From NCBI GenBank assembly GCA_019428955.1, contig JAHYJF010000002.1, forward strand, positions 1 through 41,524: a stretch of DNA of 41,524 nt, read 5' to 3'. This DNA comes from Burkholderiaceae bacterium. Lineage in GTDB: Bacteria; Pseudomonadota; Gammaproteobacteria; Burkholderiales; Burkholderiaceae_E. The number at the start of each line of letters is the position of its first letter. The first letter of the stretch is position 1. A program made the translations under genes and the position numbers. Below, piece by piece: positions 7,512 through 15,711 of this stretch. The notes beneath the pieces were generated by a model. It did no database searches and had not been told where the DNA came from. It saw only the letters and a list, made by a program, of their open reading frames with translations.

Positions 7512-9338
7512 ATGTCGTATCGCGCACCCCTTAACGAAATGCTGTTCACGCTGCGCCATGCCGCGGCGATCGATACCATCGCGGCCTTGCCCGGCCTGGA
7601 GGATTCGAACTTCGAAACTGCCCAGGCCGTGCTCGAGGAGTGCGCGCGGTTCAACAGCGAGGTGATCGCTCCGCTCAACCATGGCGGCGACCTCGAGCCC
7701 GCAACGCTCGCCAACGGCGAGGTGAGCACTTCGCCGGGGTTTCGCTCGGCCTTCGAGCAGTTTGGCACGGCGGGCTGGCAGGGTATCCAGCATTCGCTCG
7801 AGCATGGCGGACAGGGCCTCGCGAAACTCGTCGCCACCCCGTGCATGGAGATGCTGCACGCCTCCAACATGTCGTTCGCCCTGGCGCCGCTGCTGACCGA
7901 CGGGGCGATCGAAGCCCTGATGGTGGCGGGCTCCGAAGAGCAACAGGCGCGCTTCGTGCCCAACATGGTCGCCGGCAAGTGGACCGGCACCATGAACCTC
8001 ACCGAGTCGCAGGCCGGTTCCGACCTCGCGGTGGTACGCACCCGCGCGGTTCCGCAGGATGACGGCAGCTACCGGATCTTCGGCGAGAAGATCTTCATCA
8101 CCTACGGCGAGCATGATCTGGCCGAGAACATCGTTCACCTGGTGCTGGCGCGCATCGAGGGCGCGCCGCCGGGAGTGAGGGGAATATCGCTGTTCGTGGT
8201 GCCCAAGGTCATGGTCCATGGCGACGGTTCGCTGGGCGAACGCAACGATGTCTGGTGCGCCTCGCTCGAGCACAAGCTCGGGATCAAGGCGAGCCCGACC
8301 GCGGTCCTGCTCTTTGGCGACGGCAAGTTCCCGGTTGGCGAAGCCGGGGCCGAGGCCGCAGGCGCGATTGGCTACCTGGTCGGCAAGGAGAATCGCGGTC
8401 TCGAGCACATGTTCGTGATGATGAATGCCGCCCGTTTCGCAGTCGGACTCCAGGGCGTGGCGGTCAGCGATCGCGCCTACCAGAAGGCGCTCGGCTATGC
8501 GCGCGAGCGCACCCAGTCGCGCGATGTCGCCGGTTCCAGCGCTCCGGTCACCATCATCCATCATCCCGATGTCCGCCGGATGCTGATGACCATGAAGGCC
8601 GGCACCGAAGCGATGCGCGCGCTGGCCTATTTCGCGGCCGCCACCAGCGACCGGGCAGCGCACGCCGCCGATGGCGACGAGCGCGCCCGGAGCCAGGCGC
8701 TCTATGAGTACCTGGTGCCGATCGTCAAGGGCTGGTCGACCGAGTTCGCGGTTGAAATCGCCTCACTCGGGGTGCAGATCCATGGTGGGATGGGATTCAT
8801 CGAGGAGACCGGCGCGGCCCAGTACTATCGCGACGCCCGTATCCTGCCGATCTACGAGGGCACGACCGCGATCCAGGCCAACGACCTGGTCGGCCGCAAG
8901 ACCGTGCGCGACGCCGGTGCCACGGCGCGCGCAGTGATTGCCGCGATCCGGGCCACCGAGGAAGAACTGGGTGCGCGCAGCGGCGAGCATTTCGACGTGA
9001 TCGGCGAGCGCCTGGGCGCTGGTCGGGCTGCCCTCGAGGCTGTGGTCGATTTCGTGCTCCAGGAGTTCAACAACGACGTCCGCTCGGTCTTCGCCGGCAG
9101 CGTGCCCTATCTGCGTTTGGCCGGGATCGTGCTGGGCGGTTGGCAGATGGCGCGGGCAGCGCTCTCCGCCGATGAAGAGTTGCTGGGCGAGGGTGCCGAC
9201 CAGGGCTTCCTCACCGCCAAGATCGCCACCGCGCGCTTCTATGCCGATCACCTCCTGACCCAGGCTCCCGGCCTGGGCACGGCGGTGGTGGCGGGCGGGG
9301 CCGGGGTGCTGGCACTGACCGAGGAGCAGTTCGGCTAG
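7512..9338 (+). CDS. Acyl-CoA dehydrogenase, DmdC-like large form
   Basis: A 608-residue FAD enzyme of the large acyl-CoA dehydrogenase subgroup that includes 3-methylmercaptopropionyl-CoA dehydrogenase (DmdC) and fatty acyl-CoA dehydrogenases of about 600 residues. The N-terminus MSYRAPLNEMLFTL is typical of this subgroup. The flavin/substrate segment MNLTESQAGSDLAVVRTRA is present, and the probable catalytic base is Glu449 in LPIYEGTTAIQAN. A C-terminal extension of about 130 residues is also characteristic. Electrons would pass to the EtfAB pair encoded immediately upstream. The start is ATG 7512, preceded by AACGGAGACGGCA. The real acyl-CoA chain length is not readable; DMSP metabolism should not be assumed. 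Confidence 0.9.
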   Translation: MSYRAPLNEMLFTLRHAAAIDTIAALPGLEDSNFETAQAVLEECARFNSEVIAPLNHGGDLEPATLANGEVSTSPGFRSAFEQFGTAGWQGIQHSLEHGGQGLAKLVATPCMEMLHASNMSFALAPLLTDGAIEALMVAGSEEQQARFVPNMVAGKWTGTMNLTESQAGSDLAVVRTRAVPQDDGSYRIFGEKIFITYGEHDLAENIVHLVLARIEGAPPGVRGISLFVVPKVMVHGDGSLGERNDVWCASLEHKLGIKASPTAVLLFGDGKFPVGEAGAEAAGAIGYLVGKENRGLEHMFVMMNAARFAVGLQGVAVSDRAYQKALGYARERTQSRDVAGSSAPVTIIHHPDVRRMLMTMKAGTEAMRALAYFAAATSDRAAHAADGDERARSQALYEYLVPIVKGWSTEFAVEIASLGVQIHGGMGFIEETGAAQYYRDARILPIYEGTTAIQANDLVGRKTVRDAGATARAVIAAIRATEEELGARSGEHFDVIGERLGAGRAALEAVVDFVLQEFNNDVRSVFAGSVPYLRLAGIVLGGWQMARAALSADEELLGEGADQGFLTAKIATARFYADHLLTQAPGLGTAVVAGGAGVLALTEEQFG

Positions 9339-9357
9339 GAGCGCACGCCCGGGCAGT

Positions 9358-9387
9358 TTGCCGTCGGTGCATGCCGGGACGTATAAT
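9358..9387 (+). promoter_or_regulatory. Sigma-70-like promoter for the rpsP operon
   Basis: TTGCCG (9358-9363), an 18-base spacer and TATAAT (9382-9387) precede rpsP by about 60 bases. The -10 hexamer is perfect. Its position after the acyl-CoA dehydrogenase stop makes it the likely promoter of rpsP-rimM-trmD-rplS. Confidence 0.6.
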
Positions 9388-9399
9388 GTGCAGTTCTTC

Positions 9400-9418
9400 G
9401 CCGCGCGTTTCGCGCGGC
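9400..9418 (+). promoter_or_regulatory. Stem-loop in the rpsP leader
   Basis: GCCGCGCG (9400-9407), loop TTT and CGCGCGGC (9411-9418) make a perfect 8-bp stem about 13 bases after the -10 element, near the 5-prime end of the expected transcript. It may stabilise or regulate the message; it ends 28 bases before the rpsP start. Confidence 0.45.
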
Positions 9419-9446
9419 CTTTACCGTTTAACGCAGAGGAAACCGC

Positions 9447-9701
9447 ATGGTCGTCATCCGCCTGTCCCGCGGCGGGGCCAAGAAGCGCCCGTTCTACAAC
9501 ATCATTGCGACCGACAAACAGAATCGTCGCGATGGCCGTTTTCTGGAGCGTCTCGGGTACTACAACCCGATCGCCACCGGCGGCGAATCGGAACTGGTCG
9601 TGGCCCTTGATCGTGTTGCGTTCTGGAAAGAGCGCGGCGCTCAGGTAACCGACACGGTCGGCCGCCTGCTCGATCAGGCAGCCAAGAAAGCACCGGTCTG
9701 A
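9447..9701 (+). CDS. rpsP: 30S ribosomal protein S16
   Basis: An 84-residue protein beginning MVVIRLSRGGAKKRPFYNII, the standard S16 N-terminus, with the conserved NRRDGRFLERLGYYNPIA segment. S16 binds 16S rRNA early in 30S assembly. The start is ATG 9447, preceded by GCAGAGGAAACCGC. First gene of the conserved rpsP-rimM-trmD-rplS operon, with a promoter at 9358-9387. Confidence 0.97.
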   Translation: MVVIRLSRGGAKKRPFYNIIATDKQNRRDGRFLERLGYYNPIATGGESELVVALDRVAFWKERGAQVTDTVGRLLDQAAKKAPV

Positions 9702-9708
9702 CTAGCTC

Positions 9709-10356
9709 GTGAACGTGGGCTCGCCGCCGCGTCGGCCGAGCTCCGGTCCGGGGCGTTCGCTGCCAGCGGCGCGAGGGCGTCGCCGCCCGGCCAGTCCCGG
9801 TCCCAAGGCGCCGCTCGCGGCGCCAGCGCAACCCAACGAAGCCATTCCGGCTGACCTCGTCGAGGTCGGTCGGATTTCCGACGCCTATGGCCTGGCGGGC
9901 TGGATCAAGATTTCGCCCCACGAAGCCGCCCCCGACTCCTTGCTGCGGGGCGCGCGCAGTTGCTGGATAGCTACCGGCGTCGGTGCCCGGCCGCAGCGGC
10001 GCGAGATCACACAACTGCGGCTGCAGGGCCTGACGCTGGTGGCCCAGATTGATGGCTGCGCTGATCGAGACGCCGCTCTGGCGCTCAAGGGCAGCGCGCT
10101 GTTGCTGAGCCGCGCCGATTTTCCGGCCACCGAGCCGGACGAATACTACTGGGTCGACCTGGTCGGTTGCTCGGTGCTGGCCAGTGACGGAACGGCGCTG
10201 GGCACCGTGGCGGCAGTCGAGGATTTCGGTGCCGATCCGATCCTGAGGGTGGTCGACGCCGAGGGCGAAACGCTCATTCCGTTCGTATCCTCCCACGTCG
10301 TCTCGGTCGAACTGGAGTCGCGCCGGATCGTGGTCGACTGGCGCCGCGATTACTGA
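9709..10356 (+). CDS. rimM: 16S rRNA processing protein RimM, with N-terminal extension
   Basis: A 215-residue protein. The RimM core begins at about residue 48 (ADLVEVGRISDAYGLAGWIK) and ends in the PRC-barrel domain (EYYWVDLVGCSVLASDGTAL onward). RimM binds S19 in the 30S head and assists 16S maturation. The first 45 or so residues are a proline, arginine, serine and alanine-rich stretch not found in E. coli RimM. The only good upstream starts are GTG 9709 and GTG 9715; no ATG precedes the core in frame and no clear Shine-Dalgarno is seen, so the extension may be real, or translation may begin by coupling to rpsP, whose stop is 7 bases away. Confidence 0.9.
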   Translation: MNVGSPPRRPSSGPGRSLPAARGRRRPASPGPKAPLAAPAQPNEAIPADLVEVGRISDAYGLAGWIKISPHEAAPDSLLRGARSCWIATGVGARPQRREITQLRLQGLTLVAQIDGCADRDAALALKGSALLLSRADFPATEPDEYYWVDLVGCSVLASDGTALGTVAAVEDFGADPILRVVDAEGETLIPFVSSHVVSVELESRRIVVDWRRDY

Positions 10357-10368
10357 GGAGCGATCCTG

Positions 10369-11154
10369 GTGAACGATTCCGCCTTGCCGGCCCAGCTGCG
10401 TGTCGACGTCATCACGCTGTTCCCGGAGATGTTCGACGCGATCGCCGACCACGGCATTACCTCCCGGGCGCTAAGCCGCGGCCTCTGGTCTCTGGCGCGT
10501 TGGAATCCGCGGGATTTCGTCAGCGACCCCCATCGCACGGTCGATGACCGGCCCTATGGTGGCGGGCCGGGTATGGTGATGCTGGCAGAGCCGCTGCTGG
10601 CAGCGATCGCCGCTGTCCGCGCTGCCCAGGGCGTAAATCCTGGCCCGGTAATCTATCTTTCGCCCCAGGGCCGCCAACTCACCCATCAACGGGTGGTCGA
10701 ACTGGCCGCGCTGCCGTTCCTGACCCTGCTCGCCGGCCGCTACGAAGCGGTCGACCAGCGCCTGATCGAGCGCTCGGTCGACGAGGAGATTGCGATCGGC
10801 GAGTTCGTGGTGTCCGGGGGAGAACTGCCGGCGATGATGCTGATCGACGCGGTCGTGCGCCACCTGCCGGGTGCGACCAACGACCCCGAATCGGTAGTTT
10901 GCGACTCCTTTGCCAACGGCCTGCTCGACTGCCCCCACTACACCAGGCCGGAGGTGCTCGACGGCGAGCGTGTTCCCGAGGTGCTCGTTTCGGGGCACCA
11001 CGCACGGATCGCGCGCTGGCGCCGCGACCGTGCGCTGGAACTGACGCTGGAGCGGCGCCCCGACCTGATCGAACGGGCTCGACAACTCGGTCTGCTTGAC
11101 GCCGCCGACGAGCGAGCGCTCGCGGGGCTACTTGCGCAAAAGAATCCGCTATAA
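10369..11154 (+). CDS. trmD: tRNA (guanine-37-N1)-methyltransferase
   Basis: A 261-residue SPOUT methyltransferase that makes m1G37 in tRNAs reading CNN codons and so prevents +1 frameshifts. Visible motifs: RPYGGGPGMVMLAEPLLAAI, YLSPQGRQLTHQ, the knot region LLAGRYEAVDQRLIE and the trefoil loop EIAIGEFVVSGGELPAMMLI. The catalytic aspartate region reads PHYTRPEVLDGERVPEVL. The start is GTG 10369 behind GAGGAGCG. It lies 12 bases after rimM. One of its substrates, tRNA-Pro(TGG), is encoded later in this window. Confidence 0.96.
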   Translation: MNDSALPAQLRVDVITLFPEMFDAIADHGITSRALSRGLWSLARWNPRDFVSDPHRTVDDRPYGGGPGMVMLAEPLLAAIAAVRAAQGVNPGPVIYLSPQGRQLTHQRVVELAALPFLTLLAGRYEAVDQRLIERSVDEEIAIGEFVVSGGELPAMMLIDAVVRHLPGATNDPESVVCDSFANGLLDCPHYTRPEVLDGERVPEVLVSGHHARIARWRRDRALELTLERRPDLIERARQLGLLDAADERALAGLLAQKNPL

Positions 11155-11155
11155 T
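11150..11155 (+). promoter_or_regulatory. Possible internal promoter -10 for rplS
   Basis: A perfect TATAAT spans the trmD stop codon, 131 bases before rplS. No convincing -35 lies at the right distance. The long leader between trmD and rplS (11156-11286) is otherwise unexplained and fits an rplS transcript of its own. Confidence 0.3.
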
Positions 11156-11286
11156 TACTCGCTTTGCCGCTTTTGCGTCTGATTTTGTCCTTGCTTGTCC
11201 GGCGCACGGCGGTGCCCCATCCTCTGCCCGGGCGACAATCAACATCGACCCCCAAGTCCCGTGGCACGATGGCAACAGGAGTCGTT

Positions 11287-11667
11287 ATGGATCTCATCCA
11301 AGAACTTGAACAGCAGGAAATCGCCCGTCTGGGCGCGGTGATCCCGGAATTCGCCCCCGGCGACACGGTGATCGTCAGCGTCAACGTGGTTGAAGGCGCG
11401 CGCAAGCGGGTCCAGGCCTTTGAAGGCGTGGTAATCGCCAAGCGCAATCGCGGCCTGAACTCCTCGTTCATCGTGCGCAAGATTTCGTCGGGCGAAGGCG
11501 TGGAGCGGACCTTCCAGCTCCATTCGCCGCTGATCGCCGGCATCGAAGTCAAGCGCCGCGGCGATGTCCGCCGCGCCAAGCTCTACTACCTGCGCGATCG
11601 TTCCGGCAAGTCGGCGCGGATCAAGGAAAAGCTGCCCAGTCGCGTCAAGCAGACTACTGCTCAGTGA
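11287..11667 (+). CDS. rplS: 50S ribosomal protein L19
   Basis: A 126-residue protein with the L19 core: FAPGDTVIVSVNVVEGARKR, VQAFEGVVIAKRNRG and FQLHSPLIAGIEVKRRGDVR. L19 lies at the interface between the ribosomal subunits. I chose ATG 11287 because AGGAG (11276-11280) sits six bases before it; an in-frame ATG six codons upstream (11269) has no such site. Last gene of the rpsP operon, ending just before a strong terminator. Confidence 0.96.
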   Translation: MDLIQELEQQEIARLGAVIPEFAPGDTVIVSVNVVEGARKRVQAFEGVVIAKRNRGLNSSFIVRKISSGEGVERTFQLHSPLIAGIEVKRRGDVRRAKLYYLRDRSGKSARIKEKLPSRVKQTTAQ

Positions 11668-11674
11668 TCCAACG

Positions 11675-11703
11675 AAGGCGCCCGCGGGCGCCTTCTTCGT
11701 TTC
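11675..11703 (+). terminator. Rho-independent terminator after rplS
   Basis: AAGGCGCCCGCGGGCGCCTT (11675-11694) is a perfect 20-base palindrome starting eight bases after the rplS stop, followed by a pyrimidine-rich CTTCGTTTCC tract. It closes the rpsP operon and lies directly before the Nudix gene, whose start is only 20 bases further on. Confidence 0.8.
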
Positions 11704-11713
11704 CGGAGTCTAT

Positions 11714-12397
11714 TTGCTGCCCATTTTCGATCCCCGGATGATCCCGATCGAGGCGGGACTCGATGAGCTCGCCCCCGTCGGCCGCGACGCACTGATGCCG
11801 GAAGCGCTGCGCGGGCGGTTTCGCGCGCCTCCGCAGTGGCAGCCGGAAATGCGCGGCGACCAGGCGCGGGCGACGCAGGCGGCCACTCGGCCGGCCTCGG
11901 TGCTGATCGCGGTCGTGACCCACGCCGACAGCCCAACCGTGCTGCTCACGCAGCGCACCGCACACCTCAAGCACCATTCCGGGCAGATCGCGTTCCCCGG
12001 CGGCAGTGCCGAGGAGCACGACGACGGCGCGGTCGCCACGGCGCTGCGTGAGGCTCACGAGGAAATCGGACTCGGCCCGGAGAAAGTCGAGATCATCGGC
12101 AGCATGCCTGAGTACCACACGGTCACCGGATACCTGGTCACGCCGGTGGTCGGGCTGGTCGCGCCTGGTATCGCGCTGCTGCCCGATCCGGCCGAAGTGG
12201 CCGAGATCTTCGAAGTTCCGTTAGGATTCCTGATGGACCCGCGCAATCACCAGCGCCGCAGGATAGTGCTCGACGCTGCCGAACGGACTTTTTTCTCGAT
12301 GCCATACCAGCCGTCAGCCGAGCGTGATGAGTATTTCATCTGGGGAGCGACCGCGGCGATGCTGCGCAACCTCTACCGGTTCCTGAGCGCCGCCTGA
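11714..12397 (+). CDS. CoA pyrophosphatase-type Nudix hydrolase
   Basis: A 227-residue Nudix protein. It shows the CoA-specific signature LLTQRTAHLKHHSGQIAFPG directly before the Nudix box, of which LREAHEEIGL is the core. Such enzymes split CoA and its derivatives into 4-prime-phosphopantetheine and 3-prime,5-prime-ADP. I chose TTG 11714 because GGAG is five bases upstream and the resulting N-terminus (LPIFDPRMIPIEAG) resembles the FDPR-x-x-P start of betaproteobacterial relatives; ATG 11738 is the fallback. The gene begins right after the rplS terminator and is followed by the CobD/CbiB-like gene. Confidence 0.87.
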   Translation: MLPIFDPRMIPIEAGLDELAPVGRDALMPEALRGRFRAPPQWQPEMRGDQARATQAATRPASVLIAVVTHADSPTVLLTQRTAHLKHHSGQIAFPGGSAEEHDDGAVATALREAHEEIGLGPEKVEIIGSMPEYHTVTGYLVTPVVGLVAPGIALLPDPAEVAEIFEVPLGFLMDPRNHQRRRIVLDAAERTFFSMPYQPSAERDEYFIWGATAAMLRNLYRFLSAA

Positions 12398-12432
12398 ACC
12401 GCAAGGACCCCTGCCCGAGGAGGAGACACAAC

Positions 12433-13470
12433 ATGGGTTTCATCGCACTGATCTTCGCGCTGCTGATCGAGCAGGGACGACCGCTTCCGCAGGACAACCT
12501 GGTCTATCGGGCATCCTCTTCGCTGGCGCGCGCGCTGCGCCAGATGACCGATGCCGGGCGCGAGTATCAGGGCATCGTCGGCTGGACGTTCGTGGTGGCC
12601 ATCGTGCTGGCGTTCACGCTGATCGTAGAGTGGCTGGCGGCGGCCCTCCATCCGCTGGCGGTCTTCGTGCTGCACGTGGTGGTGCTCTACCTGACGCTTG
12701 GTTTTCGCCAGTTCAGCAGTTCGTTCAGCGAAATCCAGATTGCTCTGGCCGCCGGCGACGTCGCCACGGCCCGGGCGAGCGTCGAGCAATGGACCACGCA
12801 GCCCGGGGCGAGCGCAGCCGATATCGGGACTCCGGCCGATATCGGGGTCGGGGAGATCTGCCGGCGCTCGATCGCGCACGCGCTGGTGGCATCGCAGCGC
12901 CACGTCTTCGGGCCGCTGTTCTGGTACGTGCTGGTGCCGGGCGTTGCCGGACCGATCATCTACCGGCTGGCGGAAATGCTGGCGCGGCACTGGTCGGGCG
13001 AGGCCGAGAGTGACGGCTCGGCCGACGCTGAGGAACGCGAAGCCGCGGTGGTGGTGCCGGTGGTCGTGGCTGAAGAGCCGGTGCTCGCCGTGCCTCACAC
13101 CTACGGCAGTTTTGCCCGCCGCGCCTACCGTTGGGTCGACTGGATCCCGGTGCGCCTGAGCGCCGCCGGTTTCGCGGTGGTGGGCAATTTCGAGGATGCG
13201 ATCTACTGCTGGCGCGGTGCCGTCGCGGCCGGAACCGGCAGTGACCAGAGGGCGATGCTGATCGCAGTTGGTGGCGGGGCCCTGGGCCTGCGCATCGCTG
13301 ATCCGGAACTCGAGGTCCGCTGGGCCGAGGGTGGCGCGGGGTTCGAGTGGTCGGGCGCCGAGCCTGATGCCAACGGTCTGAACAGCGCGGTCGGCCTGGT
13401 CTGGCGTTCGGTAGTGCTGTGGATCGGGCTGTTCGCGATGCTCACCATCGCAGCCTGGATGGGACGCTAG
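12433..13470 (+). CDS. CobD/CbiB-family membrane protein
   Basis: A 345-residue membrane protein starting MGFIALIFALLIEQGRPLPQ, with hydrophobic segments near the N-terminus (about 55-100), a middle one (VFGPLFWYVLVPGVAGPIIY) and one at the extreme C-terminus (VVLWIGLFAMLTIAAWMGR). It belongs to the CobD/CbiB/AmpE-like group. In betaproteobacteria this gene commonly sits beside a Nudix hydrolase and rsgA, apart from cobalamin genes, so a true adenosylcobinamide-phosphate synthase role is doubtful. The start is ATG 12433 behind GAGGAGGAGACACAAC, a strong ribosome-binding site. The function is unknown. Confidence 0.75.
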   Translation: MGFIALIFALLIEQGRPLPQDNLVYRASSSLARALRQMTDAGREYQGIVGWTFVVAIVLAFTLIVEWLAAALHPLAVFVLHVVVLYLTLGFRQFSSSFSEIQIALAAGDVATARASVEQWTTQPGASAADIGTPADIGVGEICRRSIAHALVASQRHVFGPLFWYVLVPGVAGPIIYRLAEMLARHWSGEAESDGSADAEEREAAVVVPVVVAEEPVLAVPHTYGSFARRAYRWVDWIPVRLSAAGFAVVGNFEDAIYCWRGAVAAGTGSDQRAMLIAVGGGALGLRIADPELEVRWAEGGAGFEWSGAEPDANGLNSAVGLVWRSVVLWIGLFAMLTIAAWMGR

Positions 13471-13479
13471 CGCCGCCCC

Positions 13480-14400
13480 TCAGTCGCGCCCCGAGAGCCT
13501 GCTAAACAGCAGATAGCGAATCGGATCGATCGCACCGTTTTCGAGCGCTGCGCGGATCGCGCAACCCGGTTCCTGGACGTGGTTGCAGTTGTGGAACCGG
13601 CACTGTCCGATCAGTTCAGTGTACTCGGGCATCGCGTGCACGCGCTGAGATTCCGAGACGTGGGCCAGTCCGAAGGTCTGGAATCCCGGCGTATCGACGA
13701 TTGCGCCGCTCGTTGCACTCTCCGGTGGCAGGTCGAACCATTTGCTGAAGGTGGTGGTGTGGCGCCCCGCGCAGAGCGCTTCCGAGATCTCACGGGTGGC
13801 GAGCGCCGCCCCCGGCACCAGGGTATTGACCAGCGTCGACTTGCCCATGCCTGACTCGCCCATCAGGATGGTGTTGTGGCCGGAGAGCACCGGCGCAAGT
13901 GCGGCGCGGGTTTCCTGGGGGTGATCGCGGACGGCGAGCTCAATCACCTGGTAGCCCAGGTCACGGTAGACCTGGAGCCGGGGTGCGATCGCTGCCCAGG
14001 GGCCGGTCAGGTCAAGCTTGTTGGCCAGGATCAGCGCCGGGATATTGGCATGGGCGCAGGCCAGCAGCATGCGCACCAGCAACTCCTCGGAAAAGCGCGG
14101 GTCGGCGGCGATCACGATGGCCGCCTGGTCGACGTTGGCCGCCAGCCGCTTGACGTTGTAACGGTCGCTGCGGATGAGCTCGGAGCGGCGCCGCAAGCCG
14201 CTTTCGATGACCGCCTGGTCGGCACCGATCAAGCCAATCGTCACCTCGTCGCCGACGCAGAAATCAGTGCGCTTGCCGCGCGTTACCGCTACCCGGTCGG
14301 GGCCGGGCGCGTCGAGCGTGCGGACGTAGAACTGCCGCCCGAAGCTCGCGACGATGCGTGCGCGTTCAAGCTGCGAGGAGGGCATCGCTGTCGGCGGCAC
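13480..14400 (-). CDS. rsgA: Ribosome small-subunit-dependent GTPase A
   Basis: A 306-residue circularly permuted GTPase that acts late in 30S maturation. An N-terminal OB fold is followed by G4 (NKLD, 127-130), G1 (GESGMGKST, 181-189) and G3 (DTPG, 236-239), the order unique to this family. The C-terminal zinc site is C267-x4-C272-x-H274-x5-C280. The start is either GTG 14400 or ATG 14385; neither has a clear ribosome-binding site. It lies three bases after the M48 peptidase gene and is probably translated from the same message. It is convergent with the CobD/CbiB-like gene, nine bases apart. Confidence 0.95.
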   Translation of the reverse strand: MPPTAMPSSQLERARIVASFGRQFYVRTLDAPGPDRVAVTRGKRTDFCVGDEVTIGLIGADQAVIESGLRRRSELIRSDRYNVKRLAANVDQAAIVIAADPRFSEELLVRMLLACAHANIPALILANKLDLTGPWAAIAPRLQVYRDLGYQVIELAVRDHPQETRAALAPVLSGHNTILMGESGMGKSTLVNTLVPGAALATREISEALCAGRHTTTFSKWFDLPPESATSGAIVDTPGFQTFGLAHVSESQRVHAMPEYTELIGQCRFHNCNHVQEPGCAIRAALENGAIDPIRYLLFSRLSGRD

Positions 14401-14403
14401 AGT

Positions 14404-15675
14404 CTAGCGCTCGCAACCGCGCTCGCCCAGCAGCCGCGCCACTCGTGCAGCGGCGCTCGGATGCGAGTCGTAGAACGCCGAGTGCAGCGGATCTGGGGTC
14501 AGGGTGGAAGCGTTGTCCTCGTAGAGCTTGACCAGCGCGCTCGCCAGGTGTTCGGCGCTGGTCTCGCGAGCGGCGAAGCGGTCGGCCTGGTACTCGTCGC
14601 GCCGCGACAGCAGGCTCGCGAGCGGTTGGACCGGAAAGGCGAACACCGGCAGAACCAAAAAGAACAGCACCAGCGCCAGTGCTGCGGAGCCATTGACGCC
14701 CGGCGCGACGCCCAGTCCGGAGTAGAACCAGTCCTGGCGAGCGAGCCAGGCCAGCACCCAGAGCGCCGCTAGCGTGAAGGCGAAGCTCAGGACGATCCGC
14801 CGCAGCACGTGGCGATGACGGACATGGCCGAGCTCGTGGGCCAGCACTGCTTCCACCTCGTCGGGCGCAAGCCGCGCGAGCAGGGTGTCGAAGAACACGA
14901 TCCTGCGGTAGCGCCCCAGCCCGGTGAAATAGGCGTTGCCGTGGCTTGAACGGCGGCTGCCGTCCATCACGAAGAGGCCGCGGGCCGCAAAGCCGCAGCG
15001 CCCCAGCAACTGCTCGACCCGCTCGCGCACCGGGCCCGCCGGCAGCGGTTCGAACTTGTTGAACAGCGGCGCGATCAGGCCGGGGTAGATCACCAGCACG
15101 GCCAGGTTGAATCCCACCCACACCAGCCAGGCCCAGAGCCACCACTGCTCGCCGGCACGGGCCATCAGCCACAGCATCGCCATCACCAGCGGCAGCCCCA
15201 GGAGGGCAGCGATCACGGCCCCCTTGGCAAGATCGGCCAGGAACAGGGTCGGGGTCATGCGGTTGAAGCCGAAGCGCCGTTCGATGCCGAACTGCCGGTA
15301 CCACGAGAACGGCAGGTCGAGTGCCGCGCCGATCACGATCACGCTGGCGATGAAGGCTACCTGCGCGGCCATCGGCGAGGCGGTAAGGAGCGCCGCGGCG
15401 AGCGTGTCGAGCAACTGTAGCCCGCCGAGCAAGGTGAAGCCGAGCAAGACCGGCACTCCCACCAGGGTCTCCAGGATCCCGAGCCGGGTACGCGCCGTGG
15501 TGTAGTCGGCGGCCCTGGTATGTGCGGCCAGGCCGATGCGCTGGACAAAGGTCTCGGGCACGCGTTCGCGATGCCTGGCCACGTGGCGAATCTGGCGCAG
15601 TGCGAGCCAGAGCTGGATGATCGTGGTGGCGGCGAGCGCCGCCAGAAAGAGGATCGTGAACGTGGATTGGGTCAA
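14404..15675 (-). CDS. M48-family integral membrane metallopeptidase (Ste24-like)
   Basis: A 423-residue membrane protease. The zinc motif is HELGH (280-284), with a downstream glutamate in RRDEYQADRFAA as third ligand. Several hydrophobic helices lie between residues 5 and 200 and two more after the HExxH motif, matching the CAAX prenyl protease/Ste24 architecture; in bacteria such enzymes probably act in membrane protein quality control. The start is a TTG at 15675, since no in-frame ATG lies upstream before a stop, and it lacks a clear ribosome-binding site. It is divergent from orn, with only 36 bases between the two starts. Confidence 0.9.
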   Translation of the reverse strand: MTQSTFTILFLAALAATTIIQLWLALRQIRHVARHRERVPETFVQRIGLAAHTRAADYTTARTRLGILETLVGVPVLLGFTLLGGLQLLDTLAAALLTASPMAAQVAFIASVIVIGAALDLPFSWYRQFGIERRFGFNRMTPTLFLADLAKGAVIAALLGLPLVMAMLWLMARAGEQWWLWAWLVWVGFNLAVLVIYPGLIAPLFNKFEPLPAGPVRERVEQLLGRCGFAARGLFVMDGSRRSSHGNAYFTGLGRYRRIVFFDTLLARLAPDEVEAVLAHELGHVRHRHVLRRIVLSFAFTLAALWVLAWLARQDWFYSGLGVAPGVNGSAALALVLFFLVLPVFAFPVQPLASLLSRRDEYQADRFAARETSAEHLASALVKLYEDNASTLTPDPLHSAFYDSHPSAAARVARLLGERGCER

Positions 15676-15711
15676 AGGGGAGCTATGCGAGAATTGGCAA
15701 TGGAGAAAATT

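Noticed and set aside
5632..7527. A 631-codon minus-strand open frame opposite etfB-etfA
   Set aside because: Same explanation; low-complexity product opposite two certain genes.
11564..11713. A longer Nudix protein starting inside rplS
   Set aside because: It would run through the end of rplS and the terminator hairpin; the family N-terminus fits the TTG at 11714.
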